Assembly (NCBI GenBank): GCA_965243145.1
Contig: CBDEUB010000002.1
Coordinates: forward strand, 558,001 to 622,000
From: CBDBLK01 sp965243145
Lineage (GTDB): Bacteria; Bdellovibrionota; Bacteriovoracia; Bacteriovoracales; Bacteriovoracaceae
Direction of reading: 5' to 3'
DNA length: 64,000 nt
Position numbers and translations under genes: made by a program. The notes under the pieces are model-generated. The model was not told the origin of the DNA and ran no database searches. It worked only from the letters and a program-made list of their open reading frames with translations. Below are positions 16,430 through 25,133 of the stretch, one piece after another; positions within the stretch are counted from its first letter, which is position 1, and each line of letters opens with the position of its first letter.

Positions 16430-17865
16430 CGAAGAAAAAAGACTCATCCGGTGATTTTGGGTTTGGAGAAATTCTCTTGCCCTTTCTTGAACTGGCCAAC
16501 ATTTTGGTTTTGAAACTGATGCAATTAATGACTGAACTGATCCTTTACCTGTGGAAAAGGTACACTGATCCCTCTCCACCTGTGAAAAAGATAGAGCGCA
16601 AAGCACTTTCCAACAAGTCCACCACTTTGCAAGACGATGCCATCGGATACTCTATCACCAACAGAAAGCAAATCTTGGGAAGTGAGATCGACAAATCCAC
16701 CCACTGCGCGGTGGTGGGTGCCAGTGGTTCGGGCAAGACCGCCCTTCTCGATGCCCTGATGTTTGAAGATATGCAGAAGGGTAGGCCCGTGATCTACATT
16801 GACCCCAAGGGAGATCGGGGAAGCATGGAGAATTTTATTCGCCTATGCCAAATAACCGGAAGAGACTTTGCCGTCTTTTCTGAGAAATATCAAAGCACAG
16901 GAAGCTGTGCTCTCAATCCCGTCAAGGATGGGTCGGCATCCAATATCGCTGATCGCATCCACCACGCCTTTACTTGGACGGAGGAACACTATTCCCAAAT
17001 TTGTCGGGATGCTTTGGAGACGGCGATTATCAATCTGCGAAAAAATGAAGCTCTCATCACGCTGGAAAGTGTCTATAAAGAGATCGTCTATATTTCCGAT
17101 CCAAACAGAAAAGACAAATTATTTTTACGCGAAGATGTGCAAGGAATCTTGTCGAGACTTCAAAAGCTCACCAAATCCGATTTTGGAGAAAAACTCGGAG
17201 GGAAAAAGGCCCTTTCTTTCAAAGAAATAAGAGACTCCAAAAAGTGCGTCTACATTGGACTTTCAGTGCTCGGTTACGCAGAGATTGCCCGTGCCCTGGG
17301 GCGCATGATCTTGGGGGACATTTCTTATTGTGCTTATGATACTTACTGCCGGATTGATCCCACTCGCCATAAAAGAACTTCCATGGGAATCTATATTGAC
17401 GAACTCTCGGCGGTGATCACTGATGAGTTTATCGAAATTTTGAACAAAGCACGGGGTGCGGGAATGGAACTCACTTTTGCCTTTCAGTCCCCCAGTGACA
17501 TTGCCAAAAAAGATAAAAACTTGTGCGTCCAAATTTTGGAAAATGCTTCTACCTGGTTTATTCTCAAACAACGAGTTGAAGAAGGTGCTAAGATTTTTGC
17601 CCAGGCGATCGGAACCCTGGAAGCAAAAAAACAAACTTTGAGAATTGAAGATGGCGAAGAGCAGTCTCTCGGTTCTCAACGGGCGGTGGAGGAGTTTATC
17701 GTCCATCCCAATATTTTGAAAAATTTGAATGTGGGGCAGTGTATCCTTCTAAGACACTTCCCCACCAGGATTGATCTGCTCAATATCAAGTACATTGATC
17801 CCAAGATCGTAAGGTCGAATTTGGAATTTCTTTCAGACTATAAAATAAATGATATGTATTTATAA
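16426..17865 (+). CDS. VirD4/TraD-type coupling ATPase
   Basis: 479 residues, GTG start overlapping the previous stop. An N-terminal hydrophobic region (about 10-45) is followed by Walker A GASGSGKTALL (about residues 98-108), IYIDPKGDRG, and Walker B GIYIDELSAV (about 322-331), with AFQSPSD just after it. Coupling proteins bring the relaxase-DNA complex to the secretion channel. It is the last gene of the conjugation operon. No relaxase gene was identified nearby. Confidence 0.88.
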   Translation: MTKKKDSSGDFGFGEILLPFLELANILVLKLMQLMTELILYLWKRYTDPSPPVKKIERKALSNKSTTLQDDAIGYSITNRKQILGSEIDKSTHCAVVGASGSGKTALLDALMFEDMQKGRPVIYIDPKGDRGSMENFIRLCQITGRDFAVFSEKYQSTGSCALNPVKDGSASNIADRIHHAFTWTEEHYSQICRDALETAIINLRKNEALITLESVYKEIVYISDPNRKDKLFLREDVQGILSRLQKLTKSDFGEKLGGKKALSFKEIRDSKKCVYIGLSVLGYAEIARALGRMILGDISYCAYDTYCRIDPTRHKRTSMGIYIDELSAVITDEFIEILNKARGAGMELTFAFQSPSDIAKKDKNLCVQILENASTWFILKQRVEEGAKIFAQAIGTLEAKKQTLRIEDGEEQSLGSQRAVEEFIVHPNILKNLNVGQCILLRHFPTRIDLLNIKYIDPKIVRSNLEFLSDYKINDMYL

Positions 17866-17951
17866 ACACCTGGTCAAAAAAAGAATTTGACCTTAGTGAT
17901 TTAGTATTCTAAACTTTTTAAAAGTAATTTTCAAAACATATTGAGATTTCC

Positions 17952-18635
17952 ATGGATATTGAAGATAAAAATTTTCGGCCACTACCTTCAACATTGTTAA
18001 GGCCTTCAATGCCTTTGGGGCCTTTAGGCCAGCATCAAAATGCTTTGTTGGAAGTTCTCGAAAAAAAGGATAAGCAACTAGCACAGATCTATCAAAGTTC
18101 AATTTTGATACTAAATCAAAAAATTCCTGGAGAAATACATTTTGCTGCTCATGGAATGAGAGAAGTAGTAGAGAAATTGCTATGGAAATATAGCGTAAAA
18201 GAAAATGGCATTACACTCAAGGAGGACTTTCAAAATTTTAAAAAAAAGTGCAATAAATTGTGTGAAGAAGGCAAATGGCCTGATACCGTTGAAGAAATTA
18301 ACAATGATTTAAAAAATTTCTTGATAAACATGAAACTATTTCTCACAAAAGAGGATAGCAAACTAAAGAGCACGAGAGAGCAAATAAAATCTTTTTTAAG
18401 ATATTTCAATTTTAGTCGCGACAATTTACCCCAAAAAAAAGAAGATCATTTAATAGAGGAATGGATGCATCATTTTGATTGTTTAAAAAAAACAGCACAT
18501 TTAAGAAATGAAGACAAAGCTCTGTTCCTAAAGTCTTTCAACTATTTTGAATCCATTTTGTTGAACTGTTTATCTCCAAAGACTTTTGAAAACCGAAATG
18601 AGATACTTGAAATTATAAGAGAGGGAGAAGAATAA
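17952..18635 (+). CDS. All-helical protein, HEPN-like possible, cargo module
   Basis: 227 residues, AT-rich, predicted almost entirely helical. Segments such as IHFAAHGMREVVEKLL and LKKTAHLRNEDKALFL recall HEPN/AbiV-type helical proteins, but the pattern is too weak for assignment. Its stop codon is immediately followed by the GTG start of the next gene, so the two are co-expressed and probably act together. It lies between the coupling-protein gene and the Replic_Relax-like gene, a typical cargo position. Confidence 0.55.
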   Translation: MDIEDKNFRPLPSTLLRPSMPLGPLGQHQNALLEVLEKKDKQLAQIYQSSILILNQKIPGEIHFAAHGMREVVEKLLWKYSVKENGITLKEDFQNFKKKCNKLCEEGKWPDTVEEINNDLKNFLINMKLFLTKEDSKLKSTREQIKSFLRYFNFSRDNLPQKKEDHLIEEWMHHFDCLKKTAHLRNEDKALFLKSFNYFESILLNCLSPKTFENRNEILEIIREGEE

Positions 18636-21377
18636 GTGCCAAGCGTAAAGCAAGTTAGAATGATCTTGCAAAAAATTCAGAGGCCATCTGATTATGAATT
18701 CTTTTTTGAAAATTTAAATACGGCCGATTGGATAGAACCGTTGAAGCAAGAGGGCCTATTTAAAATCGATGAAAACCACGAAGTATCAAAGGATGGAAGT
18801 TCAATACATTTTCCATTTTGGCCTCCATCTAATTATCTAAAACGAATGGCCTCTAATTCTCCCAAAAAAGTAATGGATATAATTTTAGAAAGTGATACAA
18901 AAAATCCAAGAATAAATTTGGATTTTCTTCAGGCCGCAATAAATATGCCACCTGAGATAGCAGTTAAACTACACGAAAAAGTCATCAATTGGCTAAATTT
19001 TTCGGAGTCAAGCATTTTACTAATCTTTCCACGCTATGTTTCAAAATACATTACACATATTCACGCTGGAGGATATTCTAATGAATCATTTGAAGTAATT
19101 AACAAACTGTTATCAGTAAGAAATAAAGGGGAAAAAAGTTGTTTTGATATTGAAGAAGCGGAAGCGATTATTGGAGATGAATATGCATACGATGAGGTCA
19201 TCAAAGAAATTGCACCAGCATTTGAAGGCCAAGATCGCATAAAGTTAATCGATCTTTTGAAAAATAAATTATATCAAATATTAAGAATTGAAAAACGCGA
19301 TAAGTATGATGGTTTTCAAGATAATAGTGATTCTTGGAGAGGAACCATTAAGAGATCAAACCAAAACATAGACAGCAGAGTAAGAGATAAAATCATAAAT
19401 TGGTTAAGAGATCTTTCTGAAAAAGTTGTTGAACTAGATACAGCTTCAACTCCATCCCTCATAGATAATTTCCTTAAAGAGGATTACCCTATTTTTAGTC
19501 GCATAGTACTTCATACGGTTAGAGAAAGTAATAATAGAGATTTGGCGGCTAAGTTGATATTAGAACAAAAGTTATTTAATTGTATTGATGTTTGGCATGA
19601 ATATGTATTACTTGTTAGAGATAAATATCCTGAACTCAAAGATGATGAAAAAAGTAAATTCTTGGGCATGATCAGTTCCATAGAAGATGAGCGGCCTAGA
19701 TACCGTCGCTACTACATTATCAAAGACTATCTCGAAGGAAAAGAAAAAGAATTGTTCAATGATCTTTACAAAAAATATGGTGATTTACCCCACCCTGATT
19801 TTCTTGTTTACCATGAAACAGGGAGTGGCACAAGAAGTCCTTTATCAAAAGATGAACTATTGAAAAAGGATATAAAAGGGTTATTTAATTATTTAGAAAC
19901 TTGGAATCCAGAAAAAACCTTTAATGGCCCATCCATAGATGGATTAGGCCTCGTTTTAGAAGGTGTTGTTGCAGAAAGGTCTTCTGATTTTATTGGAAAT
20001 TTGCCTAATTCATATCCAAAAGAAAAAACTTATATCCGCTCCATAGTGCAAGGTTTGACAAATACAAAAGAAACTCTTGGCCTTGAAGATTGGAACATTA
20101 TCTTAAATTTTATTTTATGGATATGCCATCAGGAGGATGAAGAAACTGCTTCTTCTGATACGACATGGTGTGACAAAGACCTTCTTTGGAATTGGTCTAA
20201 AAAAGCAACACTTCGCCTTTTAAAAAAGGGCCTTGTTGAAAATAAAAACAAAATACCGTTTCTTTATAGAGAAAAAGTTTGGTCTATCATAAGTTTAAAT
20301 TTGATGAATCTTGATCTTAAAATTGACGAAGATCAGAAACATAGTTCTGGTGACAGCTATTATCAAATAGCAATAAATAGTGTTCGTGGTGAAGCATTGG
20401 AAATAGCATTCGATTATGCAGATTGGGTAAAACAACATTTAGGATTAACTGAAGAAGAATTACCTATCGAGGAAGCAGAAGAGTTTTTTAACACCGTTGA
20501 AAATTATTTAGATATAAGTAAAGAAAAATCTAAATCTGTACGAGCTGTGCTTGGTGTGCATCTATTAGGTCTCTTTTCTTTAAATCGAGAATGGTCTCGA
20601 ACAAAAATAGATTTAATTTTACCTAAAGAAGAATCTTTATCGAAATATTGGAACGCTGCTTGGGATGCTTATATCTGTCATAATGATGTATATTTAAACA
20701 CATTTGAAGAATTACAAGATCATTATTTATTGGCCGTAGAGAAACTGGAGATCGATGAAAAAGATTCACAAAATGAAAATTATGAACATTTTTCGAGGCA
20801 CATAATCTTATTTTATTTCTATGAAATAATTGATTTAGATTCTGATATTATCAAATCACTTTATAAAAAAATTGAATCCAAAAAAAATAAACAAATCATA
20901 AGTTTGATGGGAAGGATAGTTAATAATAGCAAGAATGAAATAGAAGAAAAAATGATCAAAAGGGCCATGGACTTTTGGGATTGGCGGGTAAATGAAATAA
21001 GAAGAAATAAAAAAACCCTCCCCACAGAGTTATCGGAATTGGGTTGCTGGATGAACGATATATTTCCCGAAAAATGGCTTCTTGAACAAATAATAACGGC
21101 CTTAGAACTTAGTAACAAAATTGAACATGATTTATCTGTCATAAATCGCTTAGGAGAATTAGCTGAAAAATATCCAGTTAAAACAACAAAAGCACTTAGC
21201 CTTTTTATCGATTCTTGTGAAAATAGACATGACGCTTATATCTGGCCGAATAAGGTCTATTCAATTTTAGAAATAGTTTTAAAAACAGAGGCCTCTCATA
21301 ATGCGGAAAGAATTATAGATAAATTACTCAGTTATGGATACCCCGAATTTGGAAAACTCCTAAAAGATTCAGAATAA
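18636..21377 (+). CDS. 913-residue helical-repeat protein, cargo module
   Basis: The GTG start directly abuts the previous stop codon. The protein is long, acidic and Leu/Ile-rich with regular helical segments, like alpha-solenoid (HEAT-like) proteins. The segment INSVRGEALEIAFDYADWV resembles a motif I associate with large defence-island proteins of unknown function; this is from memory and not checked. No Walker motifs or nuclease motifs are visible. Together with the preceding helical protein it forms a possible two-gene defence module. Confidence 0.6.
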   Translation: MPSVKQVRMILQKIQRPSDYEFFFENLNTADWIEPLKQEGLFKIDENHEVSKDGSSIHFPFWPPSNYLKRMASNSPKKVMDIILESDTKNPRINLDFLQAAINMPPEIAVKLHEKVINWLNFSESSILLIFPRYVSKYITHIHAGGYSNESFEVINKLLSVRNKGEKSCFDIEEAEAIIGDEYAYDEVIKEIAPAFEGQDRIKLIDLLKNKLYQILRIEKRDKYDGFQDNSDSWRGTIKRSNQNIDSRVRDKIINWLRDLSEKVVELDTASTPSLIDNFLKEDYPIFSRIVLHTVRESNNRDLAAKLILEQKLFNCIDVWHEYVLLVRDKYPELKDDEKSKFLGMISSIEDERPRYRRYYIIKDYLEGKEKELFNDLYKKYGDLPHPDFLVYHETGSGTRSPLSKDELLKKDIKGLFNYLETWNPEKTFNGPSIDGLGLVLEGVVAERSSDFIGNLPNSYPKEKTYIRSIVQGLTNTKETLGLEDWNIILNFILWICHQEDEETASSDTTWCDKDLLWNWSKKATLRLLKKGLVENKNKIPFLYREKVWSIISLNLMNLDLKIDEDQKHSSGDSYYQIAINSVRGEALEIAFDYADWVKQHLGLTEEELPIEEAEEFFNTVENYLDISKEKSKSVRAVLGVHLLGLFSLNREWSRTKIDLILPKEESLSKYWNAAWDAYICHNDVYLNTFEELQDHYLLAVEKLEIDEKDSQNENYEHFSRHIILFYFYEIIDLDSDIIKSLYKKIESKKNKQIISLMGRIVNNSKNEIEEKMIKRAMDFWDWRVNEIRRNKKTLPTELSELGCWMNDIFPEKWLLEQIITALELSNKIEHDLSVINRLGELAEKYPVKTTKALSLFIDSCENRHDAYIWPNKVYSILEIVLKTEASHNAERIIDKLLSYGYPEFGKLLKDSE

Positions 21378-21423
21378 TTTTTTCCCTCAATTCAAGATCA
21401 ATAAAAAATCAAAGGAAATTTCC

Positions 21424-22140
21424 ATGAGAAATTGTTTCATTCCCCAAGGCCCTTATCAGAGAATTATCAATATTGTGCAGGAATGGAAAATCCTCAATAT
21501 TCCAAGACTTAGGGAGTTGTACGGTGAAATTACTATCAACGGCCTTCGTGAAAAAGTGCGGGTTTTGGAGCGGCATGGATTCCTGGAAAGTTTTTCTCCA
21601 AAGGGAAAAAATAAGTATATTTTCCCCAAGGGGCATCGGCCCGATAGCGCAGGATATGGAGAAAAAAATCTTGACAGAATGTTTCGGCATGATTTGATTA
21701 CGGGGCAAGTTTTGAGAGAATTTTTTAAATGGAGTCGCTGTCTGTATGGGGAAATCTTTTGCCAAGTTGAAAATGATCGGGTTAATCCCGATGCTGAAAT
21801 TATACTGAGAGGAAGTGAGAAAAGTATTCGAGTGGCACTCGAAATCGAACTCTCACGAAAAAATCACGATAGAATTAGACGAAAATTTATGAGGTATGGC
21901 GGAGATTCCCGATTCGATCGAGTCTTCTTTATTACTGACAAAGAAACCATTTTTAGAAGTTATGGAAATTATTTAATGGGACTTGGAAGCGAAATCCAAG
22001 AAGAAATCGTCCTCATTTTTGATCCCAAACTCTCTGTAAAATCATTTGATTACAAAAATTCTCTGTGTTTTTACATGGGAAAAACGGCCCGTTTTTCTCC
22101 TCTCTTTCTCAATAAAAGGGCCTATTTGAGATCGATCTGA
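21424..22140 (+). CDS. Replic_Relax-like protein
   Basis: 238 residues. An N-terminal winged helix (about 10-60: IPRLRELYGEITINGLREKVRVLERHG) precedes a domain with PDAEIIL and ALEIELSRKNHDRIRRKFMRY, resembling the replication-relaxation (Replic_Relax) family found on plasmids and conjugative elements. The D...ExE pattern could be a nuclease-like core. These proteins are thought to act in element replication or plasmid DNA relaxation. It is directly upstream of the palindrome and tandem repeats, which supports an origin-related role. Confidence 0.65.
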   Translation: MRNCFIPQGPYQRIINIVQEWKILNIPRLRELYGEITINGLREKVRVLERHGFLESFSPKGKNKYIFPKGHRPDSAGYGEKNLDRMFRHDLITGQVLREFFKWSRCLYGEIFCQVENDRVNPDAEIILRGSEKSIRVALEIELSRKNHDRIRRKFMRYGGDSRFDRVFFITDKETIFRSYGNYLMGLGSEIQEEIVLIFDPKLSVKSFDYKNSLCFYMGKTARFSPLFLNKRAYLRSI

Positions 22141-22173
22141 AATCGATCTGAAACCGATCACTTGTCTACGACT

Positions 22174-22320
22174 CCTCTGCGCCTCGGCCCAATTTCCCAG
22201 TGATGTCCGCTAGTTGCTCACCTCTCAAAAGTGACCCCCACTCCCCAACGAGTTGTGCAGCGGGGGTCACTTTTGGGTGAGCATAACTGCTGGACAGGGC
22301 ATAGGGCCGAGGCGCAGAGG
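22174..22320. repeat. 147-bp interrupted palindrome, origin candidate
   Basis: The outer arms CCTCTGCGCCTCGGCCC (22174-22190) and their complement (22304-22320) match perfectly over 17 bp. Inner arms CAAAAGTGACCCCC (22226-22239) and 22262-22275 match perfectly over 14 bp. Sequence between the arms is partly complementary too (TGTCCGCTAGTTGCTCAC against GTGAGCATAACTGCTGGACA). It fits an oriT or replication-origin cruciform; a miniature transposon is an alternative. Confidence 0.75.
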
Positions 22321-22420
22321 CGGGACTGTCAAAGCAAATTGGGGAACATGAGTAAGATTTATGAGTAAATCCGGAGCGAACAACGATAGTGCCGTATCAT
22401 TTAAATTTGTGGCGCATCAA

Positions 22421-22780
22421 TGGCCGTTGCCGCCGTATTAACCCGTCATTGCCGTAGCAGAGGGGCCTGTGTTAGTTCGGTGGCCGTTGCCGCCGTATTA
22501 ACCCGTCATTGCCGTAGCAGAGGGGCCTGTGTTAGTTCGGTGGCCATTGCCGCCGTATTAACCCGTCATTGCCGTAGCAGAGGGGCCTGTATTAGTTCGG
22601 TGGCCATTGCCGCCGTATTAACCCGTCATTGCTGTAGCAGAAGGGCCTGTATTAGTTCGGTGGCCGTTGCCGCCGTATTAACCCGTCACTGTCGTAGCAG
22701 AAGGGCCTGTATTAGTTCGGTGGCCGTTGCCGCCGTATTAACCCGTCAGCGTCGTAGAAGAGGGGCCTGTGTTGGCCCGG
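22421..22780. repeat. Six tandem 60-bp repeats
   Basis: Exactly six 60-bp units, the first two identical and the later ones diverging by a few bases each. Each unit contains GCCGTTGCCGCCG and TTAACCCGTCA. The unit is a multiple of three and one plus-strand frame stays open through all six, but that frame has no ribosome site and substitutions are not clearly silent. Iterons of a replication or partition region are the preferred reading. Confidence 0.8.
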
Positions 22781-22895
22781 CCGTCATTGCCTCGAAACAA
22801 GAACGCAGGCCAGTTTGAAACTTTAAGATCGTGATGCATTGCCTTAAAAAGAGGCACAACCCTGGGCCTTTGGCCCACAACCTTTGGAGGAAAAA

Positions 22896-23252
22896 ATGAA
22901 TCAACAGGCAAGCAAAAAAGAGCAAGTTCAAGGCCAAAAGCGCGAGAGGCCCAAGAGAAGAAAGTTTCAGTCTCGCTTCTATTTGGACTTGAGCAAAGAC
23001 CGCGCCACCTTCGACCTGGCGGCCAAAATCCTGGAGGAGGCCAACCGGAAGGACTGGGGCAATGAGGTCACTTTTAAAGATGTCGTCGTCCACGCGCTAG
23101 CAAAACTCGGCCCCAAGGATGTGGCCAAACTCAGGGAAAAATCCCTTTCCGAGATGGAAAAAGTAGAACGGGCCTTGGCCGAATACAACCGGAGTCGGGG
23201 AGTTCGTCTGAGCATGGGCGAGTTTTTGGCCAAGAAACTCAAACTTTCTTAG
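22896..23252 (+). CDS. Small basic protein beside origin-like repeats
   Basis: 118 residues, ATG at 22896 after TTTGGAGG. The N-terminus is very basic (KREREPKRRKF-like region), followed by helical sequence with VTFKDVVVHALAKLG and a C-terminal MGEFLAKKLKL. The composition suggests a DNA-binding accessory protein such as a relaxosome or partition factor; I do not recognise the family. The adjacent tandem repeats make an origin-binding role plausible. Confidence 0.55.
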   Translation: MNQQASKKEQVQGQKRERPKRRKFQSRFYLDLSKDRATFDLAAKILEEANRKDWGNEVTFKDVVVHALAKLGPKDVAKLREKSLSEMEKVERALAEYNRSRGVRLSMGEFLAKKLKLS

Positions 23253-23261
23253 GAGTTGCAT

Positions 23262-23591
23262 TTGGCCTCTCGCAAGCAAATCTTTGTCTTCTACCACATG
23301 GCCTATTTTGCAAAAAGGGGAGAAATCCCCGTGGCCCTCTGCCTTGCCCCTCAAGGCCCATGGGAGTGGCGTGAATCGCCAGACTTGTCCTTAGATGATG
23401 GCCTTTTAAGTTCACAGGTAGAACCCCATTCCAGGCCATGGGTTCTGCCTGAGTTGGGGGAAAATCAGGCGGTTGGCGAGGCGATGGGGGTCAACCTAGG
23501 GGAGCGCCTTGCACCTGTGCCAGCATGGCCTTCTCCGCATAGCTTTTGTCTTTGGTTTCAACTTTTAATCGGCATCCCTCCCCCAGTGTAG
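23262..23591 (+). CDS. Possible small gene downstream of the basic protein
   Basis: About 110 residues from a TTG after TAGGAG, starting 9 nt past the previous stop. The first 40 residues (SRKQIFVFYHMAYFAKRGE) look protein-like, the rest is Pro-rich and less convincing. No family recognised. It may be a real coupled gene or a chance open frame. Confidence 0.3.
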   Translation: MASRKQIFVFYHMAYFAKRGEIPVALCLAPQGPWEWRESPDLSLDDGLLSSQVEPHSRPWVLPELGENQAVGEAMGVNLGERLAPVPAWPSPHSFCLWFQLLIGIPPPV

Positions 23592-23633
23592 TAATCAGTT
23601 ATGGGTATTGAATACATCGACTTTAAGAGGCCA

Positions 23634-23819
23634 TCATGGTGGTTCGGGCACTTCCTTCCGCTCTCCTGTCATCGGGGTATCTGGCATTTCATACCTCACC
23701 AGGTGCTCCAGTCTCTCCCGCCAATTCTCCCACACTGGGCAAGTATCAAAGGCCTGCGCACAAGCAAGGCAGGCCCATGGGGTAGCGAGTGTAACGGTGG
23801 CGGCGGGGCCGTCTAGCAA
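23634..23819 (-). CDS. Possible small Cys-containing protein
   Basis: 61 residues on the minus strand from a TTG close behind GGGAGG. It contains CLAC and a DTCPVWENWRERLEHLV segment that looks like genuine protein. No family recognised and the ribosome-site spacing is short, so this is tentative. It is the only coding candidate I see between 23592 and 24041. Confidence 0.3.
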   Translation of the reverse strand: MLDGPAATVTLATPWACLACAQAFDTCPVWENWRERLEHLVRYEMPDTPMTGERKEVPEPP

Positions 23820-23870
23820 TGGCCTCCCCGTTTGGTTTTCATCTTTGAGCGAGCATTCCTCCTTGATTGT

Positions 23871-24024
23871 GAATCGGTTTAATGGGTGATGAGTCTAGGA
23901 TTCCGGTCGCTCAGTCAAGTCAAGAAAAAAATCGGCACCCCCTCTAAAGTTTGGTTCCCCCAATTTTTTTCTTGACTTGCGCTCCCTACATCCTCCTTTG
24001 GGACACCCAACCTTAAACCGATTC
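23871..24024. repeat. Nested inverted repeats upstream of Cys-rich gene
   Basis: Outer arms GAATCGGTTTAA (23871-23882) and TTAAACCGATTC (24013-24024) are perfect over 12 bp and extend imperfectly through TCCTCCTT against AAGGAGGA. Inner arms CAAGTCAAGAAAAAAAT (23916-23932) and ATTTTTTTCTTGACTTG (23963-23979) are perfect over 17 bp. The outer fold would capture the GGAGG ribosome site of the gene at 24042, which suggests translational control. Confidence 0.65.
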
Positions 24025-24041
24025 TACAAAGGAGGATCACG

Positions 24042-24464
24042 ATGAATGCTGAGATTAAAACCAAACTCGAAGAGAAGGCCATGCAAGCGACTGTCCCGTT
24101 CTGCTACACCTGTTATACTAGCTGCCCTTGTGGCCGTTGCCGTCGCTGTGGGAGCGATGACCTAATGAGACTCATGCCCGGTTATGGGGTTGAATATGGC
24201 GTTGATTGGACATTTGAACACCTACTGGATGGCATGGAAAGCGTCGATACCGATGAACTTTTCGAGCACATGATGGAAGGTGCCTACGAGGAAACCGCCA
24301 TGGTGGGGCCACTTGAAGTCGATGTCATCAGCACCCTTAAAGAGCACACCGCTTGGTGGCGTGAGGCCCAAAATGAGTACATTGATGACCTGGTTGCAGA
24401 AGAAGAACTCACCGAAATTGGAGGCCAGTATTACTGGACTTGCGACTTGGAAGACCGCCTGTAA
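24042..24464 (+). CDS. Acidic protein with N-terminal Cys cluster
   Basis: 140 residues after an AAAGGAGG site. Residues about 21-36 carry seven Cys-type positions in a CYTCYTSCPCGRCRRC pattern, like a zinc ribbon or knuckle, and the rest is acidic with many Trp/Tyr/Glu residues (VDTDELFEHMMEGAYEE). No function is recognised. It stands alone between a folded leader and a terminator-like hairpin, so it is probably a separately regulated element gene. Confidence 0.6.
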   Translation: MNAEIKTKLEEKAMQATVPFCYTCYTSCPCGRCRRCGSDDLMRLMPGYGVEYGVDWTFEHLLDGMESVDTDELFEHMMEGAYEETAMVGPLEVDVISTLKEHTAWWREAQNEYIDDLVAEEELTEIGGQYYWTCDLEDRL

Positions 24465-24488
24465 AAGGGCGGCCTTCCAAACATTTTT

Positions 24489-24536
24489 CCAGGCCACCGG
24501 GAGCGTTAAGGCCCTCGGTGCCTGGCCTCCTTTTTT
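24489..24536 (+). terminator. Hairpin with T tract after Cys-rich gene
   Basis: CCAGGcCACCGgGAG pairs with CTCGGTGCCTGG with single-base bulges, followed shortly by TTTTTT (24531-24536). It starts 25 nt after the stop codon. Confidence 0.65.
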
Positions 24537-25055
24537 CCTTATGGATTTTGCCCCATTCATCCCCGTTTTTCTGAATGGCCAAAAGCAACCACTTTAATGC
24601 CTCTCGTTTCCAAGTCGCCTTGTCTGATGTGCCTTGCTTGGAGGGTGTGTACCACCTCAATCCCAGGCACCTTTAATGTTTGCCGCCGCATGGGAATGGC
24701 CTTTGGCCTGCCATGATTCGACCCCTTGTCTTTTCGTTTTTGTGCCTCCGATGAGAGAGGCCGTTTATTTGCAGTCATCAAAACCTCGTGGCCGCTCATC
24801 TCAAGGCCGGCCACTTGGGGCACTTAGGGGGCCTTTTGCAACCTCGCAGATAGTGGCCCAATTCTTCTTGAGTACAGGCCTAAAGTTGAGAGAATAGTGA
24901 AGCGTCCAGTTTTTTCACCCACCTTTGTTTCCGTTGCCGTTCGCTCTCACTTCCAAGCCCGAGACGCTTGGGCCGCAATTTCACGCCAAAAATGGGAATT
25001 TTTGTCATTCAATTGCTGTGTGGCCCAAGCTGGCCTGTCCGTTCCCGCTCACTCA
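24537..25055. other. Non-coding stretch, nothing convincing
   Basis: Several open frames exist on both strands, but none has a good ribosome site and typical composition. The best of them is at 24557-24823 on the minus strand. AAGCGTC and GACGCTT are inverted about 60 nt apart near 24900-24970. No RNA gene was recognised. Confidence 0.35.
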
Positions 25056-25108
25056 GGCCTCTTATAATGCCCCTCGGCCCTTTGGTTGAAGGGGCATCAT
25101 AAGAGGCC
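25056..25108 (+). promoter_or_regulatory. 18-bp stem-loop just upstream of DnaJ-domain gene
   Basis: GGCCTCTTATAATGCCCC (25056-25073) pairs with 25091-25108 with one mismatch around a 17-nt loop. It ends 25 nt before the gene at 25134. It may be a leader structure or a protein binding site; no T tract follows, so a simple terminator is less likely. Confidence 0.5.
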
Positions 25109-25133
25109 CTAAAACTCCAACAAAGGAACGGTT

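Noticed and set aside
22421..22780. CRISPR array
   Set aside because: The 60-bp units are contiguous with no unique spacers and no cas genes nearby.
22420..22818. 132-codon frame through the tandem repeats
   Set aside because: No ribosome site, Cys/Arg-rich composition, and base changes between units are not mainly silent.
24557..24823. 88-codon minus-strand open frame
   Set aside because: No ribosome site and no neighbour support; kept as unproven.
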